64,000 nt of DNA from DASRJW01 sp964567755 (GTDB lineage: Bacteria > Krumholzibacteriota > Krumholzibacteriia > G020349025): assembly GCA_964567755.1 (NCBI GenBank), contig CAZMNW010000029.1, positions 3,292-67,291 of the forward strand, read 5' to 3'. This document shows, in pieces, positions 7,007-15,420 of the stretch. The translations under genes were made by a program, and so were the position numbers. The number at the start of each line of letters is the position of its first letter. Position 1 is the stretch's first letter. Below the pieces are notes generated by a model. That model searched no databases. It was not told the DNA's origin and saw only the letters and a list, made by a program, of their open reading frames with translations.

Positions 7007-8551
7007 TCATCCCCTCCGCCCTCGTGCCGGCTCCTTACTGCCGGTACCGAGAAACCGGCTGTCGCTTCGCAGCGAGTCGAGTCGCCCCGCCGCTCCGGCA
7101 GCGATCAGTGCCTCGCGAACGACATCGCGGACGCGGTATTCCGTCCACACCACGTCGCGACCCTGAAGGAAGCCTCGAAACCCGTCCCCACCGTGGGCGA
7201 GGAAATTGTTGGTGGCGACGAGGTAGTCGGAGTTCGGATCCATGGGCTGCCCCGAGGCGTCCGTGATGTCGACCAGCCGCCGGCCTGCTGCAGCCGTGGC
7301 GAGGTACCGGCCACGCAAACCGGCGACCCGCGCTTGCAGCGGATCGGACTCGAGGAAATCGACGAGCTGGCGCCCCGTGAGCCGGGCGGTGACCAGCGTG
7401 TTCTCGAACGGGATGAGTGTAAAAAGATCGGCTTCGGTGACGTTTCCAGGTTCGAACTCGGTTCGCACACCGCCCAGGTTGGTCACGGCGACATCCGCAC
7501 CGGTGCGCGCGCGCATGGCATCGGCGACGAAATTCACCAGTTGCTCGCGCCCCAACCCATGTGCCGTGCGGGCGTGTACGCGGGCGACGAGCGGCGCGAT
7601 CGCCTCGCATACCGAATCGACGAATGCGGCGACAGGTGCGGCGGGGGCTGCGGGCAACGAATCGGCAAAGACCGGGTTCCATTGCACCTGCGACGCGAGC
7701 ACGCGCTGGCCGTTCCAACGCAGGACGATCCTCCCCATTCCCCGCCCTTTCGTCCCCGCGGTCACCACTGGAATCCCCGCCACACGCCCGGCGACGTAGG
7801 TGTGCTCATGGCCGCCGACGATGGCATCCACTCCGCGCGCACGCTGCGCCAAATCCGCGAGCGGCCCTGTGATCGTCCCGAGCGAGTCTTGCTCCGCGCC
7901 AATGTGACACAGCAGCACGACAAGTTGCGCGCCCTGGGCGCGGACATGCGCCACGAGCGAATCCACCTGCTGCTCGGGTGGCGCGAAGCGCAGGCTCTCG
8001 ACGTTCTGTGGCAGGGTGACTTTGGGAGTATCCGGTGTGATGAAGCCGATCACACCAACCCGGATCCCATCGCGAGCGAGGATGGCCCAGCCGCGCGCCC
8101 AGGATGGGGGCCCACCGTTCTTCTCGAAGACATTCGCCGCCAGCATGGGAAAATGCATCTCGGCAATGCGCGCGCGCAGCGTATCGATCCCCCAGTCGAA
8201 CTCGTGGTTTCCGAGCGCCGCCGCATCGACCCCGAGACGATTGAGGAACCCGACGGTCGAACGACCGAAGGAGAAGTTCGACTCCGGCGTCCCCTGCCAC
8301 GCGTCGCCTGCATCGAGCAAGAACGTGCGCTGCGGATGCGCGCGGCGCAAGGACTCGACCTCTGCTGCGAGCGCCAGGGCACCGCCCCATGGGCGGCGGC
8401 TGTGCGGTTCGAGTCCGGCCGTCTCGAATGTACCGTGGAAGTCGTTGAACGTAAGGAGCGTGACGTCGACGGGCGCGCGCGCACACCCCGCGAGAAGGAT
8501 CGCCGCCTGTGCAGCGGCAAGTCGGAGTCGAAAGGACATGCGGCTGAACAT
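7007..8551 (-). CDS. 5'-nucleotidase / 2',3'-cyclic phosphodiesterase (UshA-type) lipoprotein
   Basis: Family members hydrolyse extracellular nucleotides to nucleosides and phosphate in the periplasm. The 514-residue product starts with a lipoprotein signal peptide (A-A-A-Q-A-A-I-L-L-A-G-C). The N-terminal metallophosphoesterase domain shows F-N-D-F-H-G, L-D-A-G-D, A-L-G-N-H-E-F-D-W-G, L-C-H-I-G and G-G-H-E-H-T, which supply the two-metal ligands. The C-terminal 5'-nucleotidase domain has N-F-V-A-D-A-M-R, T-N-L-G-G-V-R and N-N-F-L-A-H-G-G-D-G-F, typical of its substrate-binding part. Start ATG 8551 is chosen for the signal peptide and GAGAG upstream; ATG 8539 is possible. It may feed nucleosides to the BMP transporter encoded ~2-7 kb away. 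Confidence 0.93.
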   Translation of the reverse strand: MFSRMSFRLRLAAAQAAILLAGCARAPVDVTLLTFNDFHGTFETAGLEPHSRRPWGGALALAAEVESLRRAHPQRTFLLDAGDAWQGTPESNFSFGRSTVGFLNRLGVDAAALGNHEFDWGIDTLRARIAEMHFPMLAANVFEKNGGPPSWARGWAILARDGIRVGVIGFITPDTPKVTLPQNVESLRFAPPEQQVDSLVAHVRAQGAQLVVLLCHIGAEQDSLGTITGPLADLAQRARGVDAIVGGHEHTYVAGRVAGIPVVTAGTKGRGMGRIVLRWNGQRVLASQVQWNPVFADSLPAAPAAPVAAFVDSVCEAIAPLVARVHARTAHGLGREQLVNFVADAMRARTGADVAVTNLGGVRTEFEPGNVTEADLFTLIPFENTLVTARLTGRQLVDFLESDPLQARVAGLRGRYLATAAAGRRLVDITDASGQPMDPNSDYLVATNNFLAHGGDGFRGFLQGRDVVWTEYRVRDVVREALIAAGAAGRLDSLRSDSRFLGTGSKEPARGRRG

Positions 8552-8556
8552 ACGAC

Positions 8557-8601
8557 CGCTCTCGGCATCGACACAAGCCGTCCCCGCGCGCGCCGAGAGC
8601 G
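8557..8601 (-). promoter_or_regulatory. Inverted repeat that could hide the ribosome-binding site of the 5'-nucleotidase gene
   Basis: CGCTCTCGGC (8557-8566) and GCCGAGAGCG (8592-8601) form a perfect 10 bp inverted repeat with a 25 nt loop. In the minus-strand transcript the arm nearest the start contains the GAGAG used as ribosome-binding site for ATG 8551. Folding would block initiation. That it regulates is inference. Confidence 0.4.
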
Positions 8602-8691
8602 CCACGGTTGCGGTTACACCACCCCTGGACCGAGACGGGCTTCGCCTCCCAAGGAAAGTCGTCGCCGGGGCACAGGTTTCCGCTGCATTCG

Positions 8692-8720
8692 TTGACCGGA
8701 CCGACTCGGAGGACTAGCCT
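8692..8720 (+). promoter_or_regulatory. Sigma-70-type promoter for the Cys-rich secreted protein
   Basis: TTGACC (8692-8697) and TAGCCT (8715-8720) are separated by 17 bp. The predicted start would be near 8727, about 30 nt before the ATG at 8756. The same TTGAnn/TAnnnT pattern recurs upstream of other units in this window. Confidence 0.6.
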
Positions 8721-8755
8721 TTCCGCATCTCAGCATCGCCATGGGAGGACAAACC

Positions 8756-9268
8756 ATGAGTGCGCGCGCTCGAAGCTCCCGATTGTGCCTCGTGTTCGTC
8801 GTCTTGATGTGGTCGTTCGGCACGGCTTGGTCGCAGACCTGCATGGGAATCTGCAACGACCAACGTTGTACCGACCAGCCGGGCTGTACGACGACGTACG
8901 AAATTTGTCTGGGAAACGCCGGCGGCGATCCGGATGCGGAGGCACTGTGCCTACAGCAGCGTGACGCCTGTTTCACCGCCGTCGACGACGCATTCGCGAC
9001 CTCCGCCAGCACCTGCACGACCGACCCATGCGTGCAGTTCAACTGCGGTCCCGACCACGGCTACCGACTCTCCCTCTGCAACGACCAGAACTTCGTGTGC
9101 AGGATGTTGGGCGGAAGCGAGGAGGACTGCAACGCACAGCTCGCTGCATGCCAGGCGGGGGCAGTGGATCGGTATCACCGCTGCCTGCTGAATGTCTGTA
9201 CGACGACATGCACCGTGAACCTCGAAACGATCGACTGGGGCGCGGTGAAGCAGCTCTACCGCGAATGA
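8756..9268 (+). CDS. Small cysteine-rich secreted protein of unknown function
   Basis: The 170-residue product has a signal peptide (a basic start, L-C-L-V-F-V-V-L-M-W-S-F, cleavage around A-W-S-Q). The mature part has many cysteines, largely in C-x3-C style pairs (C-M-G-I-C, C-T-D-Q-P-G-C, C-L-Q-Q-R-D-A-C, C-N-A-Q-L-A-A-C, C-L-L-N-V-C), suggesting a disulfide-bonded extracytoplasmic protein. I do not recognise the family. The last ten residues, W-G-A-V-K-Q-L-Y-R-E, match in spacing the end of the CHRD protein at 9480-9938. ATG 8756 is chosen over the in-frame ATG at 8741 because GGAGG lies 8 nt upstream. Confidence 0.75.
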   Translation: MSARARSSRLCLVFVVLMWSFGTAWSQTCMGICNDQRCTDQPGCTTTYEICLGNAGGDPDAEALCLQQRDACFTAVDDAFATSASTCTTDPCVQFNCGPDHGYRLSLCNDQNFVCRMLGGSEEDCNAQLAACQAGAVDRYHRCLLNVCTTTCTVNLETIDWGAVKQLYRE

Positions 9269-9366
9269 TCGGAGTGGTGCAGCGCGCTCCAGGTAGGCGA
9301 GCGCCTCGTCGGCTTCAGCACGAAACGCGAGCACCTCGGCGTGTGGAGCTCACCCGCGCCGTTCGG

Positions 9367-9395
9367 TTGAATCGACCTTCCCCCTCTGTTAAGAT
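9367..9395 (+). promoter_or_regulatory. Promoter for the CHRD protein
   Basis: TTGAAT (9367-9372) and TAAGAT (9390-9395) are separated by exactly 17 bp. The start would be near 9402, ~78 nt before the ATG at 9480. This gives the CHRD gene its own promoter, separate from the Cys-rich gene. Confidence 0.65.
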
Positions 9396-9479
9396 GGGGA
9401 TCCGCCCCCAGCAGTGATTCTCCGGGTTATGAGCTGTGCTGTGCCCGGGAATTCGAGTGGACTGCAGCGGAGGTTTCAC

Positions 9480-9938
9480 ATGCACAAAGCCATCGTTCTC
9501 TCAGCCGCGGCGCTGCTCCTCCTGCCGGGGATCGCAGGCGCCCAGTCTTACAGCGCCATTCTCACGGGGCCGCAGGACGGCAATGCGTCGCCGGCCACGG
9601 GGAGCGGGAGCTTCACCTTGGACGCTGGCAAGATGCTGTCGTTCAACATCTCGTACAGCGGACTCCTCGGCACCGAGAGCGCCGCGCACATCCATTGCTG
9701 CGCTGCCCCTGGCGCTCCTGGCACCGTGTTGTTCGGGCTACCGGCGACCAACCCCAAGGTCGGCTCCGTGGGCCCGCTCACGGCACAGCAGGAGGCCGAT
9801 CTCAACAACGGGTTGATGTACGTCAACATCCACACGCTGCCCAATTTTTCCGGCGGCGAGATCCGCGGCCAGATCTTCAACACCGTGCCGGTTACAGAGA
9901 ACACCTGGACAAAGGTCAAGTCGTTGTATCAAAACTGA
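9480..9938 (+). CDS. Secreted CHRD-domain protein
   Basis: The 152-residue product has a clear signal peptide (M-H-K-A-I-V-L-S-A-A-A-L-L-L-L-P-G-I-A-G-A-Q). It is otherwise a single CHRD domain, with Y-S-A-I-L-T-G-P-Q near the start, T-G-S-G-S-F-T-L, A-A-H-I-H in the middle and Y-V-N-I-H-T then G-G-E-I-R-G-Q-I near the end. CHRD domains are extracellular beta-rich modules first described in chordin; their bacterial role is unclear. The C-terminus W-T-K-V-K-S-L-Y-Q-N repeats the W..VK.LY pattern of the neighbouring Cys-rich protein. The start has GGAGG upstream. A terminator hairpin follows at 9961. Confidence 0.9.
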   Translation: MHKAIVLSAAALLLLPGIAGAQSYSAILTGPQDGNASPATGSGSFTLDAGKMLSFNISYSGLLGTESAAHIHCCAAPGAPGTVLFGLPATNPKVGSVGPLTAQQEADLNNGLMYVNIHTLPNFSGGEIRGQIFNTVPVTENTWTKVKSLYQN

Positions 9939-9960
9939 GACGACGAAGTTGCGTGCAAAT

Positions 9961-9993
9961 CGAGGCCGGGGCGATCCCCCGGTCTCGTTGCTT
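9961..9993. terminator. Bidirectional intrinsic terminator
   Basis: CGAGGCCGGGG and CCCCGGTCTCG form an 11 bp stem (one G-T pair) with a short loop, followed on the plus strand by TTGCTT. It lies between the convergent CHRD gene and the BMP permease gene, so it can serve both. Confidence 0.65.
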
Positions 9994-10082
9994 CAGCGCC
10001 GCCCGCGCGCGATGCGCAGTGCCTCGATGAGCTCTGGCAAGTACTAGAGCGGTCCGTCATCCGCGTCTCGCGGCAGAGTCGT

Positions 10083-11021
10083 CTACGATTGCAGTGGTTG
10101 ACCGAGCGCGGCGGGGGCGCGGCTGCGTCCGATGACCCCGGCGAGCGCGATCATGGTCACGACATACGGCAACATCTGGAGGAACTGCGCCGGGATACCG
10201 AGTGCTCCCCCCTGCAGTTGAATCTGCAGCGCCTCGGCGCAGCCGAAGAGAAGACACGCGACTGCCGCTCCGCGCGGCGTCCACTTGCCGAACACGAGCG
10301 CCGCGAGCGCGATGAAGCCTCGGCCGCTCGACATGCCGGCGGTGAACTGGTGCTGCTCGAGCGCGAGCCACGCGCCACCGAGCGCTGCGATTCCGCCGGA
10401 GAGCAGCACTCCTGTCCAGCGCAGCCGCACGACCGACACGCCGAGGGATCGCGCCGCCTCCGGATTCTCCCCCACGGCGTGCAGTCGCAAGCCGAAGACG
10501 CTGCGTCTTGCCACGCGATGCGAAATCACGACGACTAGAATCGTGAGCCACACGAAGGGAGTGCAGAAGAGCACGCGCGTCACGCTCCAGTCTGCGAGCC
10601 CAGGCAACTCCAGAATCGGGATTCCGCCGATACGCGCGGAGTTCGAAGAGCTGCCGAACACCAAGGTCAGCAACAGCTTCGTCAATCCCGCGGCGAGAAG
10701 GTTGATCCCCAACCCGCTCACGATCTGGTTGGCGCCGAAGCGCACGCAGACGAGCGCGTGCAACGCTCCGAGACCCACGCCGGCCGTCCCCGCGGCCGCG
10801 ACACCGAGCCAGGCGGCGGATGCCCCGCCGATGCCGGCCATCTCCGCCGCGTGCGCCACCGCGACGCACGCGAAGCCGCCGCAGAGCAGCATGCCTTCGA
10901 GCGCGATGTTGATGACGCCGGCACGCTCGCTGTAGAACCCGCCGACGGCGGCGAAGACGTACGGGACCGAGATGCGCAGCGTCGCGGCCACGAGCAAACT
11001 GGCGAACTGCAGCGCCTCCAT
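10083..11021 (-). CDS. BMP-type nucleoside/nucleobase ABC transporter, permease subunit 2
   Basis: This is an inner-membrane permease of the BMP (PnrA) import family, related to YufQ/NupQ and to the sugar permeases of the MglC type. The 312-residue product is strongly hydrophobic with 8-9 likely membrane segments. It carries the family's early S-E-R-A-G-V-I-N-I-A-L-E-G-M, G-A-N-Q-I-V-S-G-L-G-I-N, and G-L-R-L-H-A-V-G-E-N-P-E-A-A. The ATG at 11021 has GGAGG four bases upstream, better spaced than the ATG at 11024. It overlaps the stop of the other permease, and the four genes form one operon (13736 through 10083). Confidence 0.9.
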   Translation of the reverse strand: MEALQFASLLVAATLRISVPYVFAAVGGFYSERAGVINIALEGMLLCGGFACVAVAHAAEMAGIGGASAAWLGVAAAGTAGVGLGALHALVCVRFGANQIVSGLGINLLAAGLTKLLLTLVFGSSSNSARIGGIPILELPGLADWSVTRVLFCTPFVWLTILVVVISHRVARRSVFGLRLHAVGENPEAARSLGVSVVRLRWTGVLLSGGIAALGGAWLALEQHQFTAGMSSGRGFIALAALVFGKWTPRGAAVACLLFGCAEALQIQLQGGALGIPAQFLQMLPYVVTMIALAGVIGRSRAPAALGQPLQS

Positions 11022-12115
11022 CATGCCTCCCGTGCGCGGCTCGGCGCCGCAAGGCCGCTGCGCCGCACGAATGCCGCGCGCCCCGCCACCACGATGACGA
11101 GCAAGATGACGATGGCTTGCAAAATGTCGACGAATTCCTTCGGCACGAGCGCGTTGATGACGAAGCCACCTCGATCGAGCGCACCGAAGAAGAGTGCAGC
11201 CGGCACGATGCCCAGCGGATGGGTGCCGCCGAGAAGCGCCACGGCAATGCCCTTGAAACCGGCTTCGGCGCTAAACCCCTCTTCGAAGTAGTACTTGTAT
11301 CCCTGCACGAAGTTGGCCGCCGCGGTGCCGGCGAGCGCACCGGAGAGCGCCATGGCTTGGACCATGCGGCGGCGGACCGGGATGCCGGCGCTGCGTGCCG
11401 CTGTTTCCGAAAGCCCGGTCGCGCGCACTTCGTAGCCCCAACGCGTCCGCCACAGCGCCAGGAAACACGCCACGCACAGCAGCAGTTGCACTGCGAGCGC
11501 GAGATTGAGCGGAGCGCCGCGAAATGCAGGAGCGAAGTCTTCCAGTCGTGGCAAACGCGCTGCCAGCGGGATTTCGGCCGTGTGCACGGATTCGAACAGG
11601 GCCAATCTCTCGACCAGGATCCAGCTTGCGAGCGCGAAGGCGACGAAATTGAGCATGATCGTGTTGATCACTTCGTGCACGCCGAGATAGGCGCGCAACA
11701 AAGCCGGAATCATCGCCCAGAGCGCCCCTGTGGCGGCTGCGACCAGCAGAACCAACGGCGCCGCAACGACTGCCGGCCAGGCATCGCCGAGGACCGTTGC
11801 AAAGCTCGCGGACACGAGACCCGCGAGCACCATCTGCCCTTCGGCACCGATGTTGAACAGCCCGGCACGAAATGCCACCGCCACGGCCAAACCCGTGCCG
11901 ATGAGCGTCGTGGCCTTGAACAGCACCTGTCCGAACCCGTAGGCCGAACCGAAGATGGCGTCCAAGAGCTTGGCGTAGACCTCGACAGGATTGCGCCCGA
12001 GTGTGAGAACGAGCACCGCCCCCGCGACCAAGGCCAAAAGGATGGCGAGGACCGGCCCGGCGACGGAACGCAGTCCGCGCCCGATGCGTGTTTCCCCGAA
12101 CCCTCCACGGCTCAT
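11021..12115 (-). CDS. BMP-type nucleoside/nucleobase ABC transporter, permease subunit 1
   Basis: Partner permease of the YufP/NupP type. The 364-residue product has a short cytoplasmic start, then a first helix (A-I-L-L-A-L-V-A-G-A-V-L-V-L). The characteristic F-R-A-G-L-F-N-I-G-A-E-G-Q-M, H-E-V-I-N-T-I-M-L-N-F, and R-A-T-G-L-S-E-T-A-A-R-S-A-G-I loop follow; that last loop is the likely contact with the ATPase. The frame is open for 141 codons upstream. ATG 12115 is chosen because it overlaps the ATPase stop as ATGA and leads directly into the family's N-terminus. It also overlaps the next permease. Confidence 0.9.
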   Translation of the reverse strand: MSRGGFGETRIGRGLRSVAGPVLAILLALVAGAVLVLTLGRNPVEVYAKLLDAIFGSAYGFGQVLFKATTLIGTGLAVAVAFRAGLFNIGAEGQMVLAGLVSASFATVLGDAWPAVVAAPLVLLVAAATGALWAMIPALLRAYLGVHEVINTIMLNFVAFALASWILVERLALFESVHTAEIPLAARLPRLEDFAPAFRGAPLNLALAVQLLLCVACFLALWRTRWGYEVRATGLSETAARSAGIPVRRRMVQAMALSGALAGTAAANFVQGYKYYFEEGFSAEAGFKGIAVALLGGTHPLGIVPAALFFGALDRGGFVINALVPKEFVDILQAIVILLVIVVAGRAAFVRRSGLAAPSRAREA

Positions 12116-13728
12116 GGTGCTGTCTCCCGGTCGGGCTCTTGCAGCGTCCCCCCGGTCATCCACGCCCCGAGCTCGGCAGCGGTGGCTTGGTCGGCCCTGC
12201 ACTCTCCTGCCACGCGACCTGCGAACAGAACGAGCACGCGATCGGCGAGCGCCAGGATCTCGTTCAAATCGGCCGAAATGAGCAGAATGGCCTTGCCGGA
12301 ATCCCTCGCCTTCAAGATCTGTGTGTGCAGGAAGGCGATCCCCCCCACATCCACACCACGTGTCGGCTGGGCGAGGAGCAGGAAATCCGGCTCGCGGTCG
12401 ATCTCGCGCCCGACCACGAGCTTTTGTTGATTGCCCCCGGATAGAATCGACGCTGGAGATGCGGGCTGATCGGGGCGAATCTCGTAGCGTCGGAGCAGCG
12501 CCTGCGCACGCGCGCCGACACGAGCGGGGGACAGCCATATGCCGTGACCGAGATCTCGTTCGCGCTGGCGCCCGAGGATGGCGTTCTCGTCGATGCGCAT
12601 CGAGGGGATGAGCGCTTCCTGCAACCGATCGGCCGGCACATAGGCCATGCCGCGTGCACGTCGCGCCGCGGTGGTGTGTGTCGTGACATCGTCGCCATGC
12701 AGCAGAACGCGGCCACGCGCGAGCGGCAGGAGGCCGAGAAGCACGAGCGCCAGCGTGCGCTGGCCGTTGCCTTCGACACCGGCCACGCCGAGGATTTCAC
12801 CGCGCCGCACCGTGAACGAAATCTGCTGCAAGGCATCGCGTTTCCCGTCGGTGCACAAACCCTCGCAATGCAGCACCACGGGCGCGGCATCCGCGCCCTC
12901 GCCACCGGCCGCCATCCCGCTCGGCATGGGCGTCGTTGCGGTCGCCGGGAATGCGTCGCGTTCCGGGCCTTCGCGCCGGCTCGCATGCCGCGACACCACT
13001 GGCACCGAGCGGCCAACGATGGCGTGGGCCAGTCGTGCGCCATCGGCCTGCTGCGCCGGCATCTCGTCCACCACCCGGCCATCGCGCATCACGGTGATCA
13101 CATCGGCAATCGAGAGCACCTCCTGCAACCGGTGCGAGATGAGCAGAACGGTATGGTCTGTGCGCACGAGCCGGCGCAGGATGGTGAAAAAGTCCTCGAC
13201 TTCGCGCGGCGCGAGCACGGCCGTGGGTTCATCGAGGATGAGAACGCGTGCCCCGCGCACGAGCACTTTGAGGATCTCGACGCGCTGTTGCTCGCCGACC
13301 CCGAGATCACCGACGCGGGCATCTGGATCGACGGCGAGACCGAAGCGCGCCGCGGTGTCGCGCACCTGGACGCGGGCGGCGTCGCGGTCGAACCAGGGTC
13401 CGCGGTGTGGTTCGCTGCCGAGAACGACGTTTTCGCACACGGAGAGCGTCGGCACCAACATGAAGTGCTGGTGCACCATCCCGAGACCGAGCCCGATCGC
13501 CCGCGCCGTGCCACCGCGTCCGAGGGCTTGGGCCTCGATCCGCACGGCCCCGGCATCGGCCCGTGTCTCACCGTAGGCGACGCGCATCAGTGTGGTCTTG
13601 CCCGCGCCGTTTTCGCCCACGAGCGCATGAATGCTGCCACGGCGCACACGCAGATCGACGTGGTCGCACGCCACGATGCCAGGGTATGCCTTGACGATGT
13701 CGTGGAGTTCGAGCGCGTACTCGCTCAT
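12112..13728 (-). CDS. BMP-type nucleoside/nucleobase ABC transporter, tandem ATP-binding subunit
   Basis: The 538-residue protein carries two ABC domains, as in MglA/RbsA and NupO. The first has a canonical Walker A (G-E-N-G-A-G-K-T-T), Q-loop (M-V-H-Q-H-F-M-L), signature L-G-V-G-E-Q-Q-R, Walker B L-I-L-D-E-P-T and switch histidine I-S-H-R. The second has the family's degenerate P-loop (G-V-E-G-N-G-Q), signature S-G-G-N-Q-Q-K, and L-A-Q-P-T-R-G-V-D-V in place of a classic Walker B. A Pro/Gly-rich linker of ~30 residues joins them. ATG 13728 lies 7 nt after the binding-protein stop; the ribosome-binding site is weak, suggesting coupling. Confidence 0.93.
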   Translation of the reverse strand: MSEYALELHDIVKAYPGIVACDHVDLRVRRGSIHALVGENGAGKTTLMRVAYGETRADAGAVRIEAQALGRGGTARAIGLGLGMVHQHFMLVPTLSVCENVVLGSEPHRGPWFDRDAARVQVRDTAARFGLAVDPDARVGDLGVGEQQRVEILKVLVRGARVLILDEPTAVLAPREVEDFFTILRRLVRTDHTVLLISHRLQEVLSIADVITVMRDGRVVDEMPAQQADGARLAHAIVGRSVPVVSRHASRREGPERDAFPATATTPMPSGMAAGGEGADAAPVVLHCEGLCTDGKRDALQQISFTVRRGEILGVAGVEGNGQRTLALVLLGLLPLARGRVLLHGDDVTTHTTAARRARGMAYVPADRLQEALIPSMRIDENAILGRQRERDLGHGIWLSPARVGARAQALLRRYEIRPDQPASPASILSGGNQQKLVVGREIDREPDFLLLAQPTRGVDVGGIAFLHTQILKARDSGKAILLISADLNEILALADRVLVLFAGRVAGECRADQATAAELGAWMTGGTLQEPDRETAP

Positions 13729-13735
13729 ACGCCCA

Positions 13736-14758
13736 TCAATCTCGCGGCACCTGGAGGAGACCACGAGCGACGGAGTCGCGCAGCGCCTGCACGCGCGCGT
13801 AGACCTCGTCAGGAAAGATCTCGCGGTTGCGCGCATCGCGGACGATGTGCACGCCCGATTCGCGCAGGCCGAATTCCATCACGCCGCCCTGGAAACGGCC
13901 TTCCTGCACGCGTTTCACGGTTTCGAACACGGCGATGTCCACGTCCTTCACCATGCTGGTCAAAATATAGCCCGGGGCTTCGTCGTACTGGTCTGAATCG
14001 ACGCCGATGGCGAGCTTGCCGTGCTCGCGCGCCGATTCGAAGACGCCGAAACCGGTGGTTCCAGAGGCGTGGAAAATGACGTCGGCGCCACGACCATACA
14101 TGCTGTTCGCCAACTCTTTGCCCTTGGCCGGATCTTTGAACGCCTGCGCAGTCACGCCCGCGTATCCGACCAGAACTTCCGTGCCCGGAGCGACGTGGCG
14201 AGCGCCGGCGCGGTACCCGGCCTCGAACTTGTGGATGAGCGGCACGTCCATGCCGCCGACGAAGCCGAGGATGCCGCTTTGCGCCACGAGTGCGGCCGTG
14301 GCTCCGGCCAGGAAAGATCCTTCCTCCTCGCGAAACTTGAGACCGACCAGATTCGGGGGAAGCGCAGACGGAGCTCCGTTTGGTTCCAGCTTCAGCGTCA
14401 GATCGACGCAAGCGAAGTGGACGTCGGGAAACTCGCGCGCCATCTTCTCGATGTCGTCGCTGAACATGAACCCGACGCCGATCACGAGGGCGAAGCCGCG
14501 GCTGGCATACTCGCGCAATCCCGTCTCGCGGTCGGCGCCTTCGGCGGGTTCCAGGTACTCGAAGCGAACGCCCAACTCACGTCCAGCGCGCTCCAACCCG
14601 CGATAGGCAGAATCGTTGAAGGACTTGTCGCCGCGACCGCCGATGTCGAAGACGAGACCGACCTGGAGCTGTCCCGGCGGGGCCGCACGATCCCTGCTCG
14701 AACAGGCAGTCGTGCCGGCGGCAAGTACAACCGCGAGGGCCCAGCGCACAGGTCGCAT
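13736..14758 (-). CDS. BMP family (PnrA/BmpA-type) substrate-binding lipoprotein
   Basis: This family binds nucleosides or purines outside the inner membrane and delivers them to the permease. The 340-residue product begins M-R-P-V-R-W-A-L-A-V-V-L-A-A-G-T-T-A-C; the cysteine is a likely lipidation site, though the lipobox is not perfect. The BMP domain shows G-L-V-F-D-I-G-G-R-G-D-K-S-F-N-D-S-A, A-R-E-F-P-D-V-H-F-A, G-F-V-G-G-M-D-V-P-L-I, and D-V-I-F-H-A-S-G-T-T-G-F-G-V-F. ATG 14758 has GGAGG five bases upstream. It is first in the importer operon and follows the promoter at 14776-14805. Confidence 0.93.
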   Translation of the reverse strand: MRPVRWALAVVLAAGTTACSSRDRAAPPGQLQVGLVFDIGGRGDKSFNDSAYRGLERAGRELGVRFEYLEPAEGADRETGLREYASRGFALVIGVGFMFSDDIEKMAREFPDVHFACVDLTLKLEPNGAPSALPPNLVGLKFREEEGSFLAGATAALVAQSGILGFVGGMDVPLIHKFEAGYRAGARHVAPGTEVLVGYAGVTAQAFKDPAKGKELANSMYGRGADVIFHASGTTGFGVFESAREHGKLAIGVDSDQYDEAPGYILTSMVKDVDIAVFETVKRVQEGRFQGGVMEFGLRESGVHIVRDARNREIFPDEVYARVQALRDSVARGLLQVPRD

Positions 14759-14775
14759 GCATGCCTCCTCGCGGC

Positions 14776-14805
14776 ACCTTAGCCGACCCGACGCGGCATC
14801 GACAA
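14776..14805 (-). promoter_or_regulatory. Promoter of the BMP importer operon
   Basis: On the minus strand TTGTCG (14805-14800) and TAAGGT (14781-14776) are separated by 18 bp. Transcription would begin near 14769, just upstream of the GGAGG ahead of the lipoprotein start. This fits the other promoters here but is a moderate match. Confidence 0.45.
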
Positions 14806-15165
14806 GGAGAGATGCCGGATCCTCCTCTCTCTCGGGTGTCAACGCCATCGTCAGTCCGTGTCCACGCCATCGACACTCGACCGCACCGCGCACAGGAAAG
14901 ATCGAGACCCCGTGCGAGATTCCGGCCTGGCATGAGCCTGGCAATGCGCTCGGCGCGGGTTCGGGCGTCGCACGGTTCAGCATCACAGGATTCCGCGACG
15001 CCGTACCGACGAGTTCGAGGCCTTCATGCGTTCGACGGGTACGACGGGCGGGACGACGAGCTCGTACGCCAACTTCGATGGGCAAAGCCGCCGGGGTTGC
15101 TTCGGTCGAGCCCCCTGTGGCACAGGTTCTTCTGCCGAGGTCGTGCAGCGTGCGAAGAGGGTCAG
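14806..15165. other. Gene-free interval between the importer operon and the tandem repeats
   Basis: Open frames exist on both strands (for example plus 14761-15225), but none has a plausible start signal, domain or neighbour logic. I see no transposase motif. It may hold decayed sequence or control sites for the importer. Confidence 0.4.
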
Positions 15166-15327
15166 GATCCGCCGGTCGAGGGCGCGATGAGCGTCAATCG
15201 TGATCCGCCGGTCAAAGCGCGATGAGCGTCAATCGTGATCCACCGGTCAAAGCGCGATGAGCGTCAATCGCGATCCGCCGGTCAAAGGGGCGATGAGCGT
15301 CAATCGTGATCCGCCGGTCGAAAGGCG
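15166..15327. repeat. Tandem repeat block, 35-36 bp unit, four full copies plus a partial fifth
   Basis: Copies begin at 15166, 15202, 15237, 15272 and (partial) 15308, each starting GATCC(G/A)CCGGTC and ending GTCAATCG(T/C). Unit lengths alternate 36, 35, 35, 36, so the reading frame is not kept and the block is unlikely to be coding. Copies differ by only a few bases, so the array is recent. On the minus strand every unit supplies two TTGAC boxes. There are no unique spacers, so it is not a CRISPR. It separates the catabolic operon from the importer operon. Confidence 0.85.
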
Positions 15328-15420
15328 CTACGGGCACGAAGGTGAGAGGGAATACAGGCCGAGAGTTCTCAGACAACGGTGGATGCCGAGGTTCCGGGAG
15401 GCTGGGACTCCAGCCGCGGT

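Noticed and set aside
15166..15327. CRISPR array
   Set aside because: Units are contiguous with no unique spacers, and no cas gene is present.
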